DNA from: Porodaedalea pini
Lineage: Eukaryota; Basidiomycota; Agaricomycetes; Hymenochaetales; Hymenochaetaceae
Assembly: GCA_002794775.1 (NCBI GenBank)
Contig: NBAY01000030.1
Location: 434,001 to 498,000, forward strand
DNA length: 64,000 nucleotides
Reading direction: 5' to 3'
Both the position numbers and the translations under genes were made by a program. The notes under the pieces were generated by a model. It saw only the letters and a program-made list of their open reading frames with translations, was not told where the DNA came from and ran no database searches. Below are positions 45,222-57,529 of the stretch, piece after piece (position 1 is the first letter of the stretch; every line of letters begins with the position of its first letter).

Positions 45222-46297
45222 CTGCCTTTTTCAGAAGTATTGTCACATGTGATTTCACTGATTTTTGTGCCACAAGAGCCTCAAAACACAAACATTTTCA
45301 TATCTCAACCAAAAGTTGACCTTTTTGTGTCATCTAAGTTGCTAAGTTCATTTTTTTATCTCATCTTTCATATTTCAACAAGAGTGATAAGAAATAGTCA
45401 AAATTGGAGTCCAAAATAGCGAAAATGCTGTTTTTGAACCCATTTCCCTTGTTCATTTTTTCCTGCACTCAGATTTCATTGTAAAGTGCTCCAGACCAGC
45501 CCAGAATTCCAGTATTAGTCTATTATGAATTTACAGACTGATTTTGAGATGTATTGTGAGGTAGATGTGCTCAATTGGTGCATGCCTAAAACACACAAAT
45601 CCCCTCTGTTTCTGCAAGCCCCCCAGCCCCCAGGAAAAATTCTTCTCAGCTAATTTCATGCATGTAAATTCATTCAAAGTGTATTGGAACAGATTTGAGC
45701 AGCATCCAGGGCTCTAGCATCAACCAGTGAGCTGAATTGAGTACCAGATTCTGACTGTATGCACTATTCTTGTGAACATATCCCTGATTCATGAAGCAAG
45801 CCTGCATCCATGGATGCTGCTCAAATCTGTTCCAATACACTTTGAATGAATTTACATGCATGAAATTAGCTGAGAAGAATTTTTCCTGGGGGCTGGGGGG
45901 CTTGCAGAAACAGAGGGGATTTGTGTGTTTTAGGCATGCACCAATTGAGCACATCTACCTCACAATACATCTCAAAATCAGTCTGTAAATTCATAATAGA
46001 CTAATACTGGAATTCTGGGCTGGTCTGGAGCACTTTACAATGAAATCTGAGTGCAGGAAAAAATGAACAAGGGAAATGGGTTCAAAAACAGCATTTTCGC
46101 TATTTTGGACTCCAATTTTGACTATTTCTTATCACTCTTGTTGAAATATGAAAGATGAGATAAAAAAATGAACTTAGCAACTTAGATGACACAAAAAGGT
46201 CAACTTTTGGTTGAGATATGAAAATGTTTGTGTTTTGAGGCTCTTGTGGCACAAAAATCAGTGAAATCACATGTGACAATACTTCTGAAAAGGGCAG
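45222..46297. mobile_element. Foldback element FB2: ~485-bp near-perfect inverted arms
   Basis: The left arm (about 45222-45708) is the reverse complement of about 45811-46297; the loop is about 100 bp. The ends are CTGCCTTTTTCAG and CTGAAAAGGGCAG, flanked by TA (45220-45221 and 46298-46299). No coding capacity was seen. Unrelated in sequence to FB1 apart from the palindromic design and TA target. Confidence 0.9.
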
Positions 46298-46299
46298 TA

Positions 46300-46926
46300 A
46301 GCTTTGAGCTCAGTTTTGAATGTATCTTGACCTCAATCAAGCTCAAATTTTATTTATTTAATTTGGGACTTCATTCTACTTCAAAGTTCAAATCTCAATT
46401 CTATTGCTACAACTTTCTTCTCCCTTAGGTCATAACAATCAAGCTAGAACCTCATGGTTGATTCTTGAGCTCTACATTCATTCTCAAATTGAGCAGCTTC
46501 TGTAAGCCTGCCAGAGCATTTTTACCACATCTGACTTAACATCAACTGGCTGGACATCATGTCATGACTCTGAGGTACTGAGTTGCTGATATTCCAAGAT
46601 GCACAAACTCCAGAAGGCCACCATACAGCTGTACCATGACTGCACTGAGTCTGAGCCTGAAACTTGGTGGCAGCATAGCCTCTGGACATTTGGAGCATAG
46701 CACATTATATTCTATTTATATTCTTTTCATATTCCCTTCACTCCCCAACCCATCCAAAGCTAATATGAACTCATTCAAAGCTCATATGCACTTGCACTGA
46801 GTCAAGTGATCCTTTGGCAGACATATACCAAAGATTTATGCATTCTGAGAGTAATTCTCAACAGATTCCTTTCAGACTGGTACTGTATAGTTCATATTAT
46901 ATAATCCTTTCTATTTGAACCCTTTT
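46300..46926. other. CpG-poor noncoding sequence
   Basis: AT-rich with few CpG and no recognised gene; it lies between FB2 and the LTR of gypsy copy C. Confidence 0.5.
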
Positions 46927-47350
46927 GTTAGGCAGGAGTTCAGGAGACGCTCGAACTGGGCAGGCCTCGGCTAACTGTTGTCTGGGACGTGCTATACTTG
47001 AGTGGGGACTTGGGACACGCTGTACTCAGGCTAGGTCATTGCGGAGGTAAGAGGATTAATTCAATATACACTAATACAGGAGGGGACACGGTCTCACCTA
47101 GGTCATCGCAGAGGTAAGAGGAAAAGCAGAACAAGGAGTTCATGCGATTCCTGGCCCCTCTTATAGTGACGACTGTGAGACTATATTATCTAAGATTATA
47201 TAAAGGAGTGGAAAGGAACGAATGAAGGTCATGTGAAGGGAGTGTTGGAAATGATTGACAAGACAGTTAAATATAATGAAAAGGAGTGATTAAAAGAAAA
47301 GAAATGTTAAGAGGAAAATAAAAGGAAAAGGAAAAGTTTGAGTTCTAATA
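46927..47350 (-). repeat. 3' LTR of copy C
   Basis: 424 bp. The outer end is TGTTAG (as read on plus) and the inner end CTAATA, a mutated CTAACA, next to a C-rich strand of the polypurine tract. Confidence 0.92.
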
Positions 47351-48832
47351 TTACCCCCCCTTCAAGGTTGGGCATCTCAACCAACCATGATCATGGTCCT
47401 CAGGCTCAGTGTTGACAAAGATCAGACAGAGGCATTGTTGAGGGATTTTGAGTTTATAAGGTGCACCCAGGTGTTGTTGATAGAACTCTGTGATCACCTC
47501 CTTTGTGTTCTCACCGAAGTCCGTCTCAGGCTGCCAAGTTGGTTCATTGTAGCTGACCCATTTGACAAGGTACTGTAGCTTCCCTCTGTGTAGGCGTGAG
47601 TCTAGAACCTCCTCAATCTCATACTCCTCCTTGTTGTCGATGATGTCGGGCGGCGGTGGAGGTGGTTGCTTCTGGCTTTTGAAGGATGGTTCAACAGCGG
47701 GTTTCAACAGGGCTTCATTGAAGATGGGGTGGACCTTCTTCCATTGCTTGGGGAGTTTGAGCTTGTATGCACTCGCTCTGACCTTATCCATGATTTTGAA
47801 AGGACCGTACCATTTGTCAGCCAGCTTCTTTGTTGGTGAGTCGGTAGTGATGTTACATCTATTGAGGAAGACTTTGTCACTGGTCTTGTACTCCACTGAT
47901 GCTCCTGCTGTCTGGTCATGGTAATGTTTCATGTCCTCCACTGCTTTTACCAGGTTGTCCTTTGCAACATGATGAGTCTCTTTGATATGCTTCACAAATT
48001 CTTCTGCTGACATATTAGCAGAGGAGGTTTGTGTTGCATCAAAGCTTAAGGGATGACGTCCAGTATTTGCATAGAAGGGGGACATCTTTGTCGCTGAGTG
48101 TTCATGGTTGTTGTATGTAAACTCCATGAGAGGGAGCCAGTCCTTCCAGTCTGATTGCTGATGGTTAACGAAGAGTTGAAGGTACTGTTTGAGCTCTTGG
48201 TTGACATGTTCTGTTTGACTGTCCATTTGTGGGTGATATGCCATTGACGGGTTGCCTTCAATGTGTAGGAGTTTGTATAGCTCCTTCATCATTGACACGT
48301 CAAATTGCATGCCTTGGTTGTGGATAATCTTCTTTGGTAGGCTGTGGAGGTGGAATATGTGGTCATGGTACAATTGAGCTATGCCTTCTGCTGACAGTTT
48401 CATCGTCATTGGGATTGCATGCATCTGCTTTGAGAATCTGTCCACAAAAATGCAGATGGCATTATGTCCCTTCGAGTCTGGGAGTTCTCTAATGAGGTCG
48501 ACTGTGACGATTTCCCAAGGTCCTTCAGGAACCGCATTTGGATGGAGCAGCCTTGACCTTGATGTCCTTAGAGCTTTCATTTGCTGACAGCAATCACATC
48601 CTTGAACATAAGCTTGAACGTCAGAGAACATTGATGCCCACCAGAAGTCCTGATGGATGAGCTCCACCGTTTTTGACGCTCCCAGATGCCTGGCTAGTAC
48701 CGAGCTGTGACACTCCCACAATACAGCCTCCTTCATTGCCGATGGCACATAGACCTTTCCCTTCATTTGCCACATCCCATCAATCTCTGTCACACCCATT
48801 GGCCTCTCCGACTTGTCTTGTGCCCTCTGTGC
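47351..48832 (-). pseudogene. Integrase-chromodomain fragment of copy C
   Basis: 482 codons are open from 48799 to the TAA at 47353-47351, despite heavy CpG decay. The zinc region ends CDCCQQMK, the core has VDLIRELPD and IIHNQGMQFD (the second catalytic Asp position now Asn in HNQG), and the chromodomain reads LQYLVKWVSYNEPTWQP. The truncated start and altered catalytic residue make it non-functional. Confidence 0.88.
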
Positions 48833-49928
48833 ATTGTAGATCCTGACTTAGGGGCATCTGGGATCAGTGGTCCTTTTGGGGACGTGATTGCATGCTCTGG
48901 GAGGTTAGGGGTTGACTGCGGTGAGACCACTCGACGTACTGGTATGTGTTGGTACACTTCGGTATGTGCCAGTATGTGTAGATATCGAGGACTAAGGTCA
49001 GAAACTAGTGTCAGGACAGTGCTCGACCAGTACGGAGATGGTGTGCACGGGTAATTGACACCAGTATGATGTGATTACTGCAAGCAACAAGAATCAAGTT
49101 ATGGAATAAGAGATGAGAGATGGATTTGAGAGATGAGTTGCTAAGATGAAGATGGAACAACTATGAGGTTTACAAGAACTAAGACAAATTGCACTCAAGT
49201 ACCCTGTCTGAGGGAGACTCTGCAGTAGAACTGACTTGTCCTCTACCTATGACATGGGGTGCATATTTATACTAAGTCCAAAGATCTATCTACAGTTAAT
49301 AATTTCCATACAGGCATAATGTGCATATCAGTTGAAACATAGAGAAGTTGAAAGGAAAACTCATAGGTCATAGAGGCATGCATAGAGAGCATAGAAATCA
49401 GAAGAACATTGGAAAAACATAAATCATGAAGAGGAAAAATGTCCGCACAGCATCTGACCATCCTGGTGCTTCACCAGAACTCAGATCGTCCAATTGGTAT
49501 GTGGCTCCCATTGTCAGACTGCAGTCCGGTACGTGTCTTGGCTGTATGCTCCATGTGACTGTGTCCTTGATCACCCAGATAAGATCTCTGGTACATTCCA
49601 AATTGCTTTTGGAGATCTCATAATGTGTTGCTGATGCAATCGTGAGGTTCTGATTTGAAACCAGACTGATCGGATTCAGTCCGGTACTGATTGGTACACG
49701 TCGGAACCAGTTCTTGAGTGCTTCTGGAGTGATCGGTGGTGATGAGATGATCAGCATGGCTCTACATCTCCCGGGGTGTTTAAATTGTGACTGTCCCCAG
49801 TCACGCCTTCTCTTCTTCTGATACGTGTGAGAAGCTTGGTCATGCTAATCATGCGTGTTGGGACATGTGAGAGAGGGCATTGGAAAAGTGGTTGTACCGA
49901 CAGGTTTTTCTCCTGCTTCTTCCAACCA
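48833..49928. other. Unassigned sequence between gypsy C and an unknown gene remnant
   Basis: No gene is recognised. The minus strand contains a TATAAATATG motif near 49270 followed by CT-rich sequence, reminiscent of an LTR promoter, but no paired repeat is present in the window. Confidence 0.35.
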
Positions 49929-50998
49929 TGTCATCTCCACACCGTGATAACAGCAACAGCAACAGCAATGACACGCCGCTGCCTCAACTCGTGCGCAAGG
50001 TGTCCTGTGTACCGGGGTACGTTGACAACATCAACTACGTTGAGTGCGGAAAGATCCAGCGGGGGGCACACTCAATCGAGTGCCAGCTGGTCGGTACATG
50101 CAATGCCGCCTGGCACAGTATGTGGAGAGTTGTGAGGAACTTTTGGCAGGTGCTCCGGGTTGTGAATGCAGGGATCGTTGGACGTGGGCCGAATGGGTGT
50201 ACGGGGTGAAGGTGAGTCCATGAAACTGGATCAAGCACGCATACCGCGCTGACCGTACCGATACAGCATACCCTGGAGAGCTACTACCAGCTCTACTGAG
50301 ACTGCATGGTGCCAGAGAATCGCCACCGGGTCAGGTCCAACCTGTGCATGTACCATCTGGTCACGTGGGTCTGGAAGAAGATGCGCTGGGTGCTGGGTGG
50401 GCTTGACCAGGCCACCACCGACCGGCTCTATGCCCGGTTTTTCACTGACCATGAGACAGTGGACCTTGCTAAGTACTGGGGCGAGGTATTCATGGTACCA
50501 GATGTGGACTGGCCAGATGACGTACTGTACATCAGCAGAGAGCTCAAGTGGATACTCGTACCCGATGGGTATGGGTATAAGTTCATCTACCCCGTGGAGC
50601 ACGAGGTGTAACAGTGCTTCGTCGGGGTCCCGTCGGCTGTACTGGCAGTCGAGGTGTTCGTTGAGCATCTCAAAACGCCTGGTCCACCCGAGGTCAAGGA
50701 GCTCGTGAGCAAGGAGGAGCATGCCATCCCGTGTACCAATGGTACTGCATCTGCGCAACAGCAGCAGCAGACGGGTCCACGTGAAGTCAAGGCGAGCACG
50801 ATGCACGAGAAAGAGTCTGGCGTACCATGTACCAGTGACACCCCATCAGCACAACAGCAACAGCAGATTGGTGCTGACAAGTGGCGATGGCGTACCACCA
50901 TCGAAATCGTGTCTGATGACGAGGACAGAACACGTATCATGCCATGCGAGGAGCTGCTGTGGCAACAGCAGCATGTTAGGTGGGAGTCCGGGAGATGA
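49929..50998 (+). pseudogene. Unknown gene remnant, truncated by an LTR
   Basis: It starts MSSPHRDNSNSNSN at 49929 and reads KVSCVPGYVDNINYVECGKI and TCNAAWHSMWRVVRNFW. A possible intron (donor GTGAGT near 50211, acceptor ACAG near 50270) leads to HTLESYYQLY-stop-DCMVPENRHRV, then MYHLVTWVWKKMRWVLGGL and YWGEVFMVPDVDWPDDVLYI. A TGA in the second exon fits CGA to TGA, and a TAA near 50609 is followed by more coding-like sequence with two CAG-rich Gln runs. The first exon needs a frame change near 50180 to join. The frame runs into the LTR of copy D (from 50974). I do not recognise the family; it could be a transposon-borne or host gene. Confidence 0.5.
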
Positions 50999-51397
50999 CT
51001 CGGACTGGGCAGGCCTCAGCTGACTGTTGTCTGGGACGTGTTATACTTGAGTGGGGACTTGGGACATGCTGTACTCAGGCTAGGTCATCATGGAGGTAAG
51101 AGGATTAATACAATGTAAACTAATACACGGGGGACGAGTCTTACCTAGGTCGTCACGGAGGTAAGAGGAAAAGCAGAACAAGGAGTTCATGCAATTCCTG
51201 AGACCTTATATAGTGGCGACTGTGAGACTATATTATCTAATGTTACATGAACGAACAGAATGGAACGAATGAAGGTCATGTGTAGGGAGTGTGGGAAGTG
51301 ATTGAAAAGACGATTAAATATAATGAAAAGGAGCAGTTAAAAGAAAAGAAATGGTAAAAGGAAAATAAAAGAGAAGGTGAAAGTTCAAGTCCTAACA
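50974..51397 (-). repeat. 3' LTR of copy D
   Basis: 424 bp with TGTTAG and CTAACA ends, containing the TATA region and the self-priming complement. Its outer boundary cuts the unknown gene remnant. Confidence 0.93.
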
Positions 51398-53465
51398 TTA
51401 CCCCCCCCCTCAAGGTTGGGCGTCCCAACCAACCAAGATCGAGGTTGTCTGGTTCAGTGTTGACGATGCATGGACGGAGGTGTTGACGAGGGATTTTGAG
51501 TTTTCAATAGAATTCAGCAATCGCCTCCTTTGTGTTCTCGCCAAAGTCCATCTCAGGCTGCCAAGTCAGTTCATTGTAGCCAACCCACTTGACAAGGTAC
51601 TGTAGCTTCCCTCAGTGCAGATGTGAGTCTAGAACTTCCTCAATCTTGTACTCCTCCTCATTGTCGATGATGTCAGGTGGTGGTGGTGGTGGTTGTTTCT
51701 GGCTCTCAAAGGATGGTTCGACAGCAGGCTTTAGCAGGGCCTCATTGAAGACCGGGTGGACTTTTTTCCATCGCTTCGGGAGCTTGAGTTTATATGCACT
51801 TGCTCCCACCTTGTCGACAATGTCGAAGGGACTGTACCACTTGTCAGCGAGCTTCTTTGTCGGTGAATTGGTGCTGATGTTTTGTCCATCGAGGAAGACC
51901 TTGTCTCCAGCCACGTATTCCACTGAAGCTCCTGCCATCCTGTCATGGTAGCGCTTCATGTCCTCTGCTGCCTTGGCCAGATTGTCCTTTGCGATGCGAT
52001 GAGTCTCCTTGATGTGCTTAGCAAATTTTTCTGCCAACATGTTTGCAGATGAAGTTCATGTTGTGTCAAAGCTCAAAGGGTGACATCCTGTATTCATGTA
52101 AAAGGGGGACATCTTTGTCGCCGAGTGTTCATGGTTGTTGTATGCGAACTCTGCGAGGGGGAGCCAGTCCTTCCAGTCCGATTGTCGATGGTTAACAAAG
52201 AGTTGAAGGTACTGTTCGAGCTCCTGGTTAATGTGTTCCGTTTGACCATCCATCTGTGGGTGATATGCTGTTGACAGGTTGCCTTTGATGTGTAGGATTT
52301 TGTACAGCTCCTTCATCATCGACGCATCAAACTGTGTGCCTCGGTCATGGATGATCTTCTTCGGTAAGCCGTGGAGGCGGAAGACGTGGTCGCAGTACAG
52401 CTGAGCCATGCCTTCCACTGACAACTTCATCATCATCAGGATCACATGCATCTGCTTTGAGAACCTATCCATGAAGATGCAGATCGCATTGTGTCCCTTG
52501 GAGTCCAGGAGCTCTCCGATGAGATCAATCATGATGATTTCCCAGGGGCCTTCAGGGACTGCATTTGGATGAAGCGGCCTCGACCCTGACGTCCTCAAGG
52601 CTTTTGTCTGTTGACAATGGTCGCATCCTTGGATGTACACTCGGACATCAGAGAACATAGATGCCCACCAGAAATCACGAAGGACGAGTTCCACTGTCTT
52701 CGACACTCCCAGATGTCCAGCCAGTACCGAGTCATGACACTCCCGCAATATGGCCTCCTTCATCGTCGACAGCACGTACACCTTGCCCTTCATCTGCCAC
52801 AACCCGTCAGCCTCTGTCATACCCATCGGTCTCTCCGACTTGTCCTGCGCCCTCTGCACGTCACCCACTCGTTCCAACACCTCATCACATGACGTCCGCA
52901 CCATCCCACGGTTCAGCCACTTTTCCTTGATGAACACGACACCATTGTTGTCATCCTTGCCTTCATCGTATCCCACCTTGCATGATAGCAGGTCCGCCTT
53001 GCCCATCATCTTCCCTGATTTGTGCTCAAGGTGGAGGTCAAATTCTTCAAGTTCTGTTTGCCAGTGAGCTTGATGGTAGCTCAGCTTTTGTGCCGACCTG
53101 AAGTACGTGAGGTTGGCGTGATCAGACCAGATTTCGATTTTATGATGGGTGCTGAGAAGGTACTGCCTCCACTCCTTGAGTGCTGAAATGATTGCGAGCA
53201 TCTCCTTGTCATAGATCTCATAGTTTTGTTCTGCTGGCAGGAGCACCTCTGACCTGTAGGCAACCACCCTCCACTTGCCTTCCTGCTTTTGCAACAGCAC
53301 GCCACCAAGCGCAAAGTTCAACGAGTCCGCCTCGACGTGGAAAGGGCCCTCATCATTGGCGATGGCCAGGACTGGAGGTGAGCAGAGATGTCGTCTCAGC
53401 TCCTCGAACACTTCTTGCTGTTCAGTCTCCCATACCCAGTCCTTTTTACCCATTAGCAACGTCAG
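51398..53465 (-). pseudogene. pol of copy D, 3' part (RNase H-integrase-chromodomain)
   Basis: A 467-codon open stretch (53459-52056) covers the end of RT, RNase H (SDHANLTYF) and integrase (VLIDLIGEL-like core, IHDRGTQFD). The chromodomain lies at about 51720-51560 and is interrupted at 51612. It continues into 59778 on the other side of copy E. Confidence 0.87.
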
Positions 53466-53878
53466 TGTTAGGCGGGAGTCCGGGAAACGACTCGGACTGG
53501 GCAGGCCTCAGCTGACTGTTGTCTGGGACGTGCTATACTCGAGCGTAGACTCGGGACACGCTTACTCAGGCTAGGTCGTCGCGGAGGTAAGAGGATTAAT
53601 ACAAGTCTAAACTAATACAAGGGGGACGAGTCTCACCTAGGTCGTTGCGGAGGTAAGAGGAAAAGCAGAACAAGGAGTTCATGCAATTCCTGAGACCTTA
53701 TATAGCGACGACCGTGAGACTATATTACCTAACATTACATAACGAGTGGGAATGGAACGAATGAAGGCAGTGTGGGAATGATTGTGTAAGATGGGTAAAT
53801 ATAATGAAAAGGACGGATATAATAAAGGAAATGGTAAAAGGGAAAATAAAGGAAAAGGTGAAAGTTCAGGTTCTAACA
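53466..53878 (-). repeat. 3' LTR of copy E
   Basis: 413 bp, identical by eye to 59360-59772. The pol TAA (53881-53879) abuts its inner edge. Confidence 0.97.
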
Positions 53879-56800
53879 TTACCCCCCCTTCAAGGTTGGG
53901 CGTCCCGACCAACCATGATCGCGGTCGTCAGGCTCGGTGTCGACGAAGAGCGGACGGAGTCGTTGACGAGGGATGTCGAGTTTCCGAGGTGCACCGGGAT
54001 GTTTGAGGTAGAACTCAGCGATCGCCTCCTTCGCGTTCTCGCCGAAGTCCGTCTCAGGCTGCCAAGTAGGTTCATTGTAGCCGACCCACTTGACAAGGTA
54101 CTGTAGTTTCCCTCGGTGCAGACGTGAGTCTAAGACTTCCTCGAGTTCGTACTCCTCCTCGTTGTCGACGATGTCTGGCGGTGGCGGCGGCGGTTGCTTC
54201 TGGCTTTCAAAGGACGGTTCGATGGCGGGTTTCAATAGGGCTTCGTTGAAGACAGGGTGGACCTTTTTCCATCACTTCGGGAGTTTGAGCTTGTACGCGC
54301 TCGCTCCTACCTTGTCGACTACGTCAAAGGGGTCGTACCATTTGTCGGCGAGTTTCTTTGTCGGCGAGTCCGTACTGATGTTTCGCCCATCAAGGAAGAC
54401 CTTGTCTCCAGCCTTGTACTCCACCGAAGCTCCTGCTGTCCGGTCATGGTATCGCTTCATGTCCTCTGCTGCCTTGACTAGGTTGTCCTTAGCAACGCGA
54501 TGAGTCTCTTTGATGTGCTTTGCGAATTCTTCCGCTGACATGTTAGCAGATGAGGTTCGCGTCGTGTCGAAGCTCAAGGGGTGACGTCCTGTGTTCGCGT
54601 AGAAGGGGGACATCTTCGTTGCTGAGTGTTCGCGGTTGTTGTATGCGAACTCTGCGAGGGGGAGCCAGTCCTTCCAGTCCGATTGCCGATGGTTAACGAA
54701 GAGTCGAAGGTACTGTTCGAGCTCTTGGTTAACGCGTTCCGTTTGACCATCCGCCTGTGGATGGTACGCTGTCGATGGGTTGCCTTCAATGTGCAGAAGT
54801 TTGTACAGCTCCTTCATCATCGATGCATCGAACTGCGTGCCTCGGTCATGGATGATCTTCCTTGGTAGGCCATGGAGGCGGAAGACGTGGTCGCGGTACA
54901 GCTGGGCCATGCCTTCTGCTGACAGCCTCGTCGTCGTCGGGATCACGTGCATCTGCTTCGAGAACCTATCCACGAAGACGCAGATCGCGTTGTGTCCCTT
55001 GGAGTCCGGGAGCTCTCCGATTAGGTCGACCGTAACAATTTCCCAGGGTCCTTCAGGGACAGCGTTTGGATGGAGCGGTCTAGACCTCGACGTTCTTAAG
55101 GCTTTCGTCCATTGACAACGGTCGCATCCTCGGACGTATGCTCGGACGTCGGAGAACATCGATGCCCACCAGAAATCGCGACGGATGAGCTCTACTGTCT
55201 TCGACGCTCCCGGATGACCAGCCAGAACCGAGTTGTGGCACTCCCGCAACACGGCCTCCTTTATTGTTGATGGAACATACACCTTGCCTTTCATTCGCCA
55301 CAACTCGGCGACCTCCACCAAACCCGTAGGCCTCTCCGACTCATCCTGCGCCCTCTGCGCTTCACCCACTCGTTCCATCACCTCGTCGCGCGATGTCCGC
55401 ACCACTCCACGGTTCAACCACTTATCCTTGATGAACACGACCCCATCGTTGTCATCCTTCCCTTGATCATAGCCCGCCATGCGCGATAGTAGGTCTGCCT
55501 TGCCCATCGTCTTGCCCGACTTGTGTTCGAGGTGGAAGTCGAATTCTTCAAGTTCAGTCCACCAGCGAGCTTGGCGATAGCTCAGCTTCTGCGCCGACCT
55601 GAAGTAGGTGAGGTTGGCGTGGTCGGACCAGATTTCAATCTTGTGGCAAGCGCCAAGGAGGTATTGCCGCCACTCCTTGAGCGCCGAAACGATCGCAAGC
55701 ATCTCCTTGTCGTAGATCTCGTAGTTTCGTTCTGCCGGTTCAAGTGCCTCTGACCTGTAGGCGATCACCCTCCACTTCCCTTCCTGCTTCTGCAACAACA
55801 CACCACCGAGTGCAAAGTTCAACAAGTCCGCTTCTACGCGGAAGGGGCCCTCGTCATTGGCGATGGCTAGGACTGGAGGTGAGCAGAGACGTTGTCTCAG
55901 CTCCTCGAACGCTTCCTGCTGTTCGGTCTCCCATACCCAGTCCTTCTTGCCCATTAACGACGTCAACGGTCGGACCACCTTGCTGTAGTCCTTAATAAAC
56001 CGTCTCAGCCAGTTTCCCATGCCGAGGAACTGTTGCAGCTCCTTGAGGTTCCGTGGGACTGGCCAGTTCGCAATCACCTCCGTCTTTGCCGGGTCAGCCC
56101 TGATCTCGCCATTGCCGATGATGTGGCCGAGGTATTTGACGACCTTGGCGTCAAACTCGCACTTCTCCGGCTTCAGGTACAGGCCATTTTCTCGGAGGAT
56201 CTGGAGTACGCGCCTCGACGTGTCGATATGCTCCTCAATGGTTTCCGAGAGGATCAGGATGTCGTCGAGGTATACGATGATCAAGTTCGCATAGATTAGG
56301 TCCTTAAAGATGTGGTTGACAAAGGCCTGGAATGTGGCCGGCGCGTTGCAAAGACCAAAAAACATGACCGTCGGTTCGAAGAGGCCCATGTTCGTGCGAA
56401 ACGCTGCCTTCCATTCGTCACCCTCGTGGATCCGGATATTGTAGTACCCCCAGCGAAGGTCAAGCTTAGTGATGTACTTCGCTTTCTTGACCTTGTCGAC
56501 GAGTTCGTCAATGAGAGGGAGGGGATACTTGTTCTTGATCGTACCGTCATTGAGCTTACGGTAATCCTGGATCGGGCGTAGCGATTTGTCGGCCTTCTTA
56601 ATGAAGAAGAAGGGCGATGCCATGGGCGATATCGACCGTCGAATGCGACCCGACTTCAGATTTTCATCAAGGAAGTCCTTGAGTGACTGCTGCTCAGTTG
56701 GCGTGAGCGGGTAGATCTTACAGTCGCTCGGTTTGAAGTCGGGCTTCAAGTCGATGACATGGTCCCAGGGTCGGTGTTCCGGCAGCTTCTCGAAACCTTT

Positions 56801-57529
56801 TTCGCTGAAAACGTCGGCGTAGTCGTCGAGGTATGCGGGCCAGGACGCCTTGTCCATTCACATCTCACTCACCCTCCTCATCTGTTCCACCACCTTCTTC
56901 ACCTTGCCTAGGTCCTCCACCGGTTCTCTCTCGATCGCACATTCTTCTGGACAGCGGGTGAATTCGATCGAACCCATTTTCCAGTCGACCTCCGGATTGT
57001 GACGTCGAAGCCAGTCGTATCCTAGGAAGATGTTTGACGACGCTAGGGACGTTACCGCGAGGACGATCCTCTCCTGGTGACGGCCGATCATGAGCTCGAC
57101 GTCAACGTACTCCTCGATCAATCCGGCCTCATTGTGCGTGCCATCGGCGTTGAGCACCATGAGGGGTCGAATGTAGCGTTTCGTTTCCAACCCGTACCTC
57201 TCGACGAACCTGATGTCGATGCAGGATCCCGTGCATCCCGAATCCACAAGTGCATGTGCATCTACCTCTCTCGCCTCACCCGCTATTTCATGCTCAACGG
57301 TCAGGAGAAGGTCCAGCTGGCGTCCACCAGTTCCTCTCATGAACAGTTGCTCGTACTCTTCATCCTTGTTCACACCGGTGGGGACTTCGTAATCGGGAAA
57401 ACCATCGACGTCATTTGCATCTATGTATTGTACAGACGGTTGGTTATATTTTAGCGAATCCGGATTCGAAGTCCCTTGTTCTTCTCGGTCAGTCGCCCCG
57501 ATGGCTACGCCTGACCACTCGCAAAACCC
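53879..57529 (-). pseudogene. pol of copy E: protease-RT-RNase H-integrase-chromodomain (two TGA)
   Basis: One frame of 1217 codons from the -1 heptamer at 57529-57523 to TAA 53881-53879. The protease has DSGC in 57373-56858. TGA 56860-56858 is followed immediately by ATG and 861 open codons with the RT YLDD, RNase H and the integrase D,D,E region. A second TGA at 54274-54272 (LPK-stop-WKK, CGA in copy B) separates the last 118 codons with the chromodomain LQYLVKWVGYNEPTWQP. All other motifs are intact. Confidence 0.92.

Larger units (their letters stand above)
46927..48832 (-). mobile_element. Ty3/gypsy copy C (5'-truncated)
   Basis: Only the 3' LTR, chromodomain and integrase are present. 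Similarity to other copies stops at about 48832, inside the integrase N-terminal region. The subfamily is that of A and D. Arginine codons are mostly changed to His or Gln, with very few CpG left. Confidence 0.92.

Noticed and set aside
47351..48799. The 482-codon open frame of gypsy C as a functional integrase gene
   Set aside because: It is open only because decay went CGA to CAA and not to TGA; the element is truncated and catalytic and zinc-site neighbours are altered.
48833..49300. Possible Ty1/copia LTR with a TATAAATATG promoter on the minus strand
   Set aside because: No matching second repeat, no initiator-tRNA primer site and no copia coding sequence are visible nearby.
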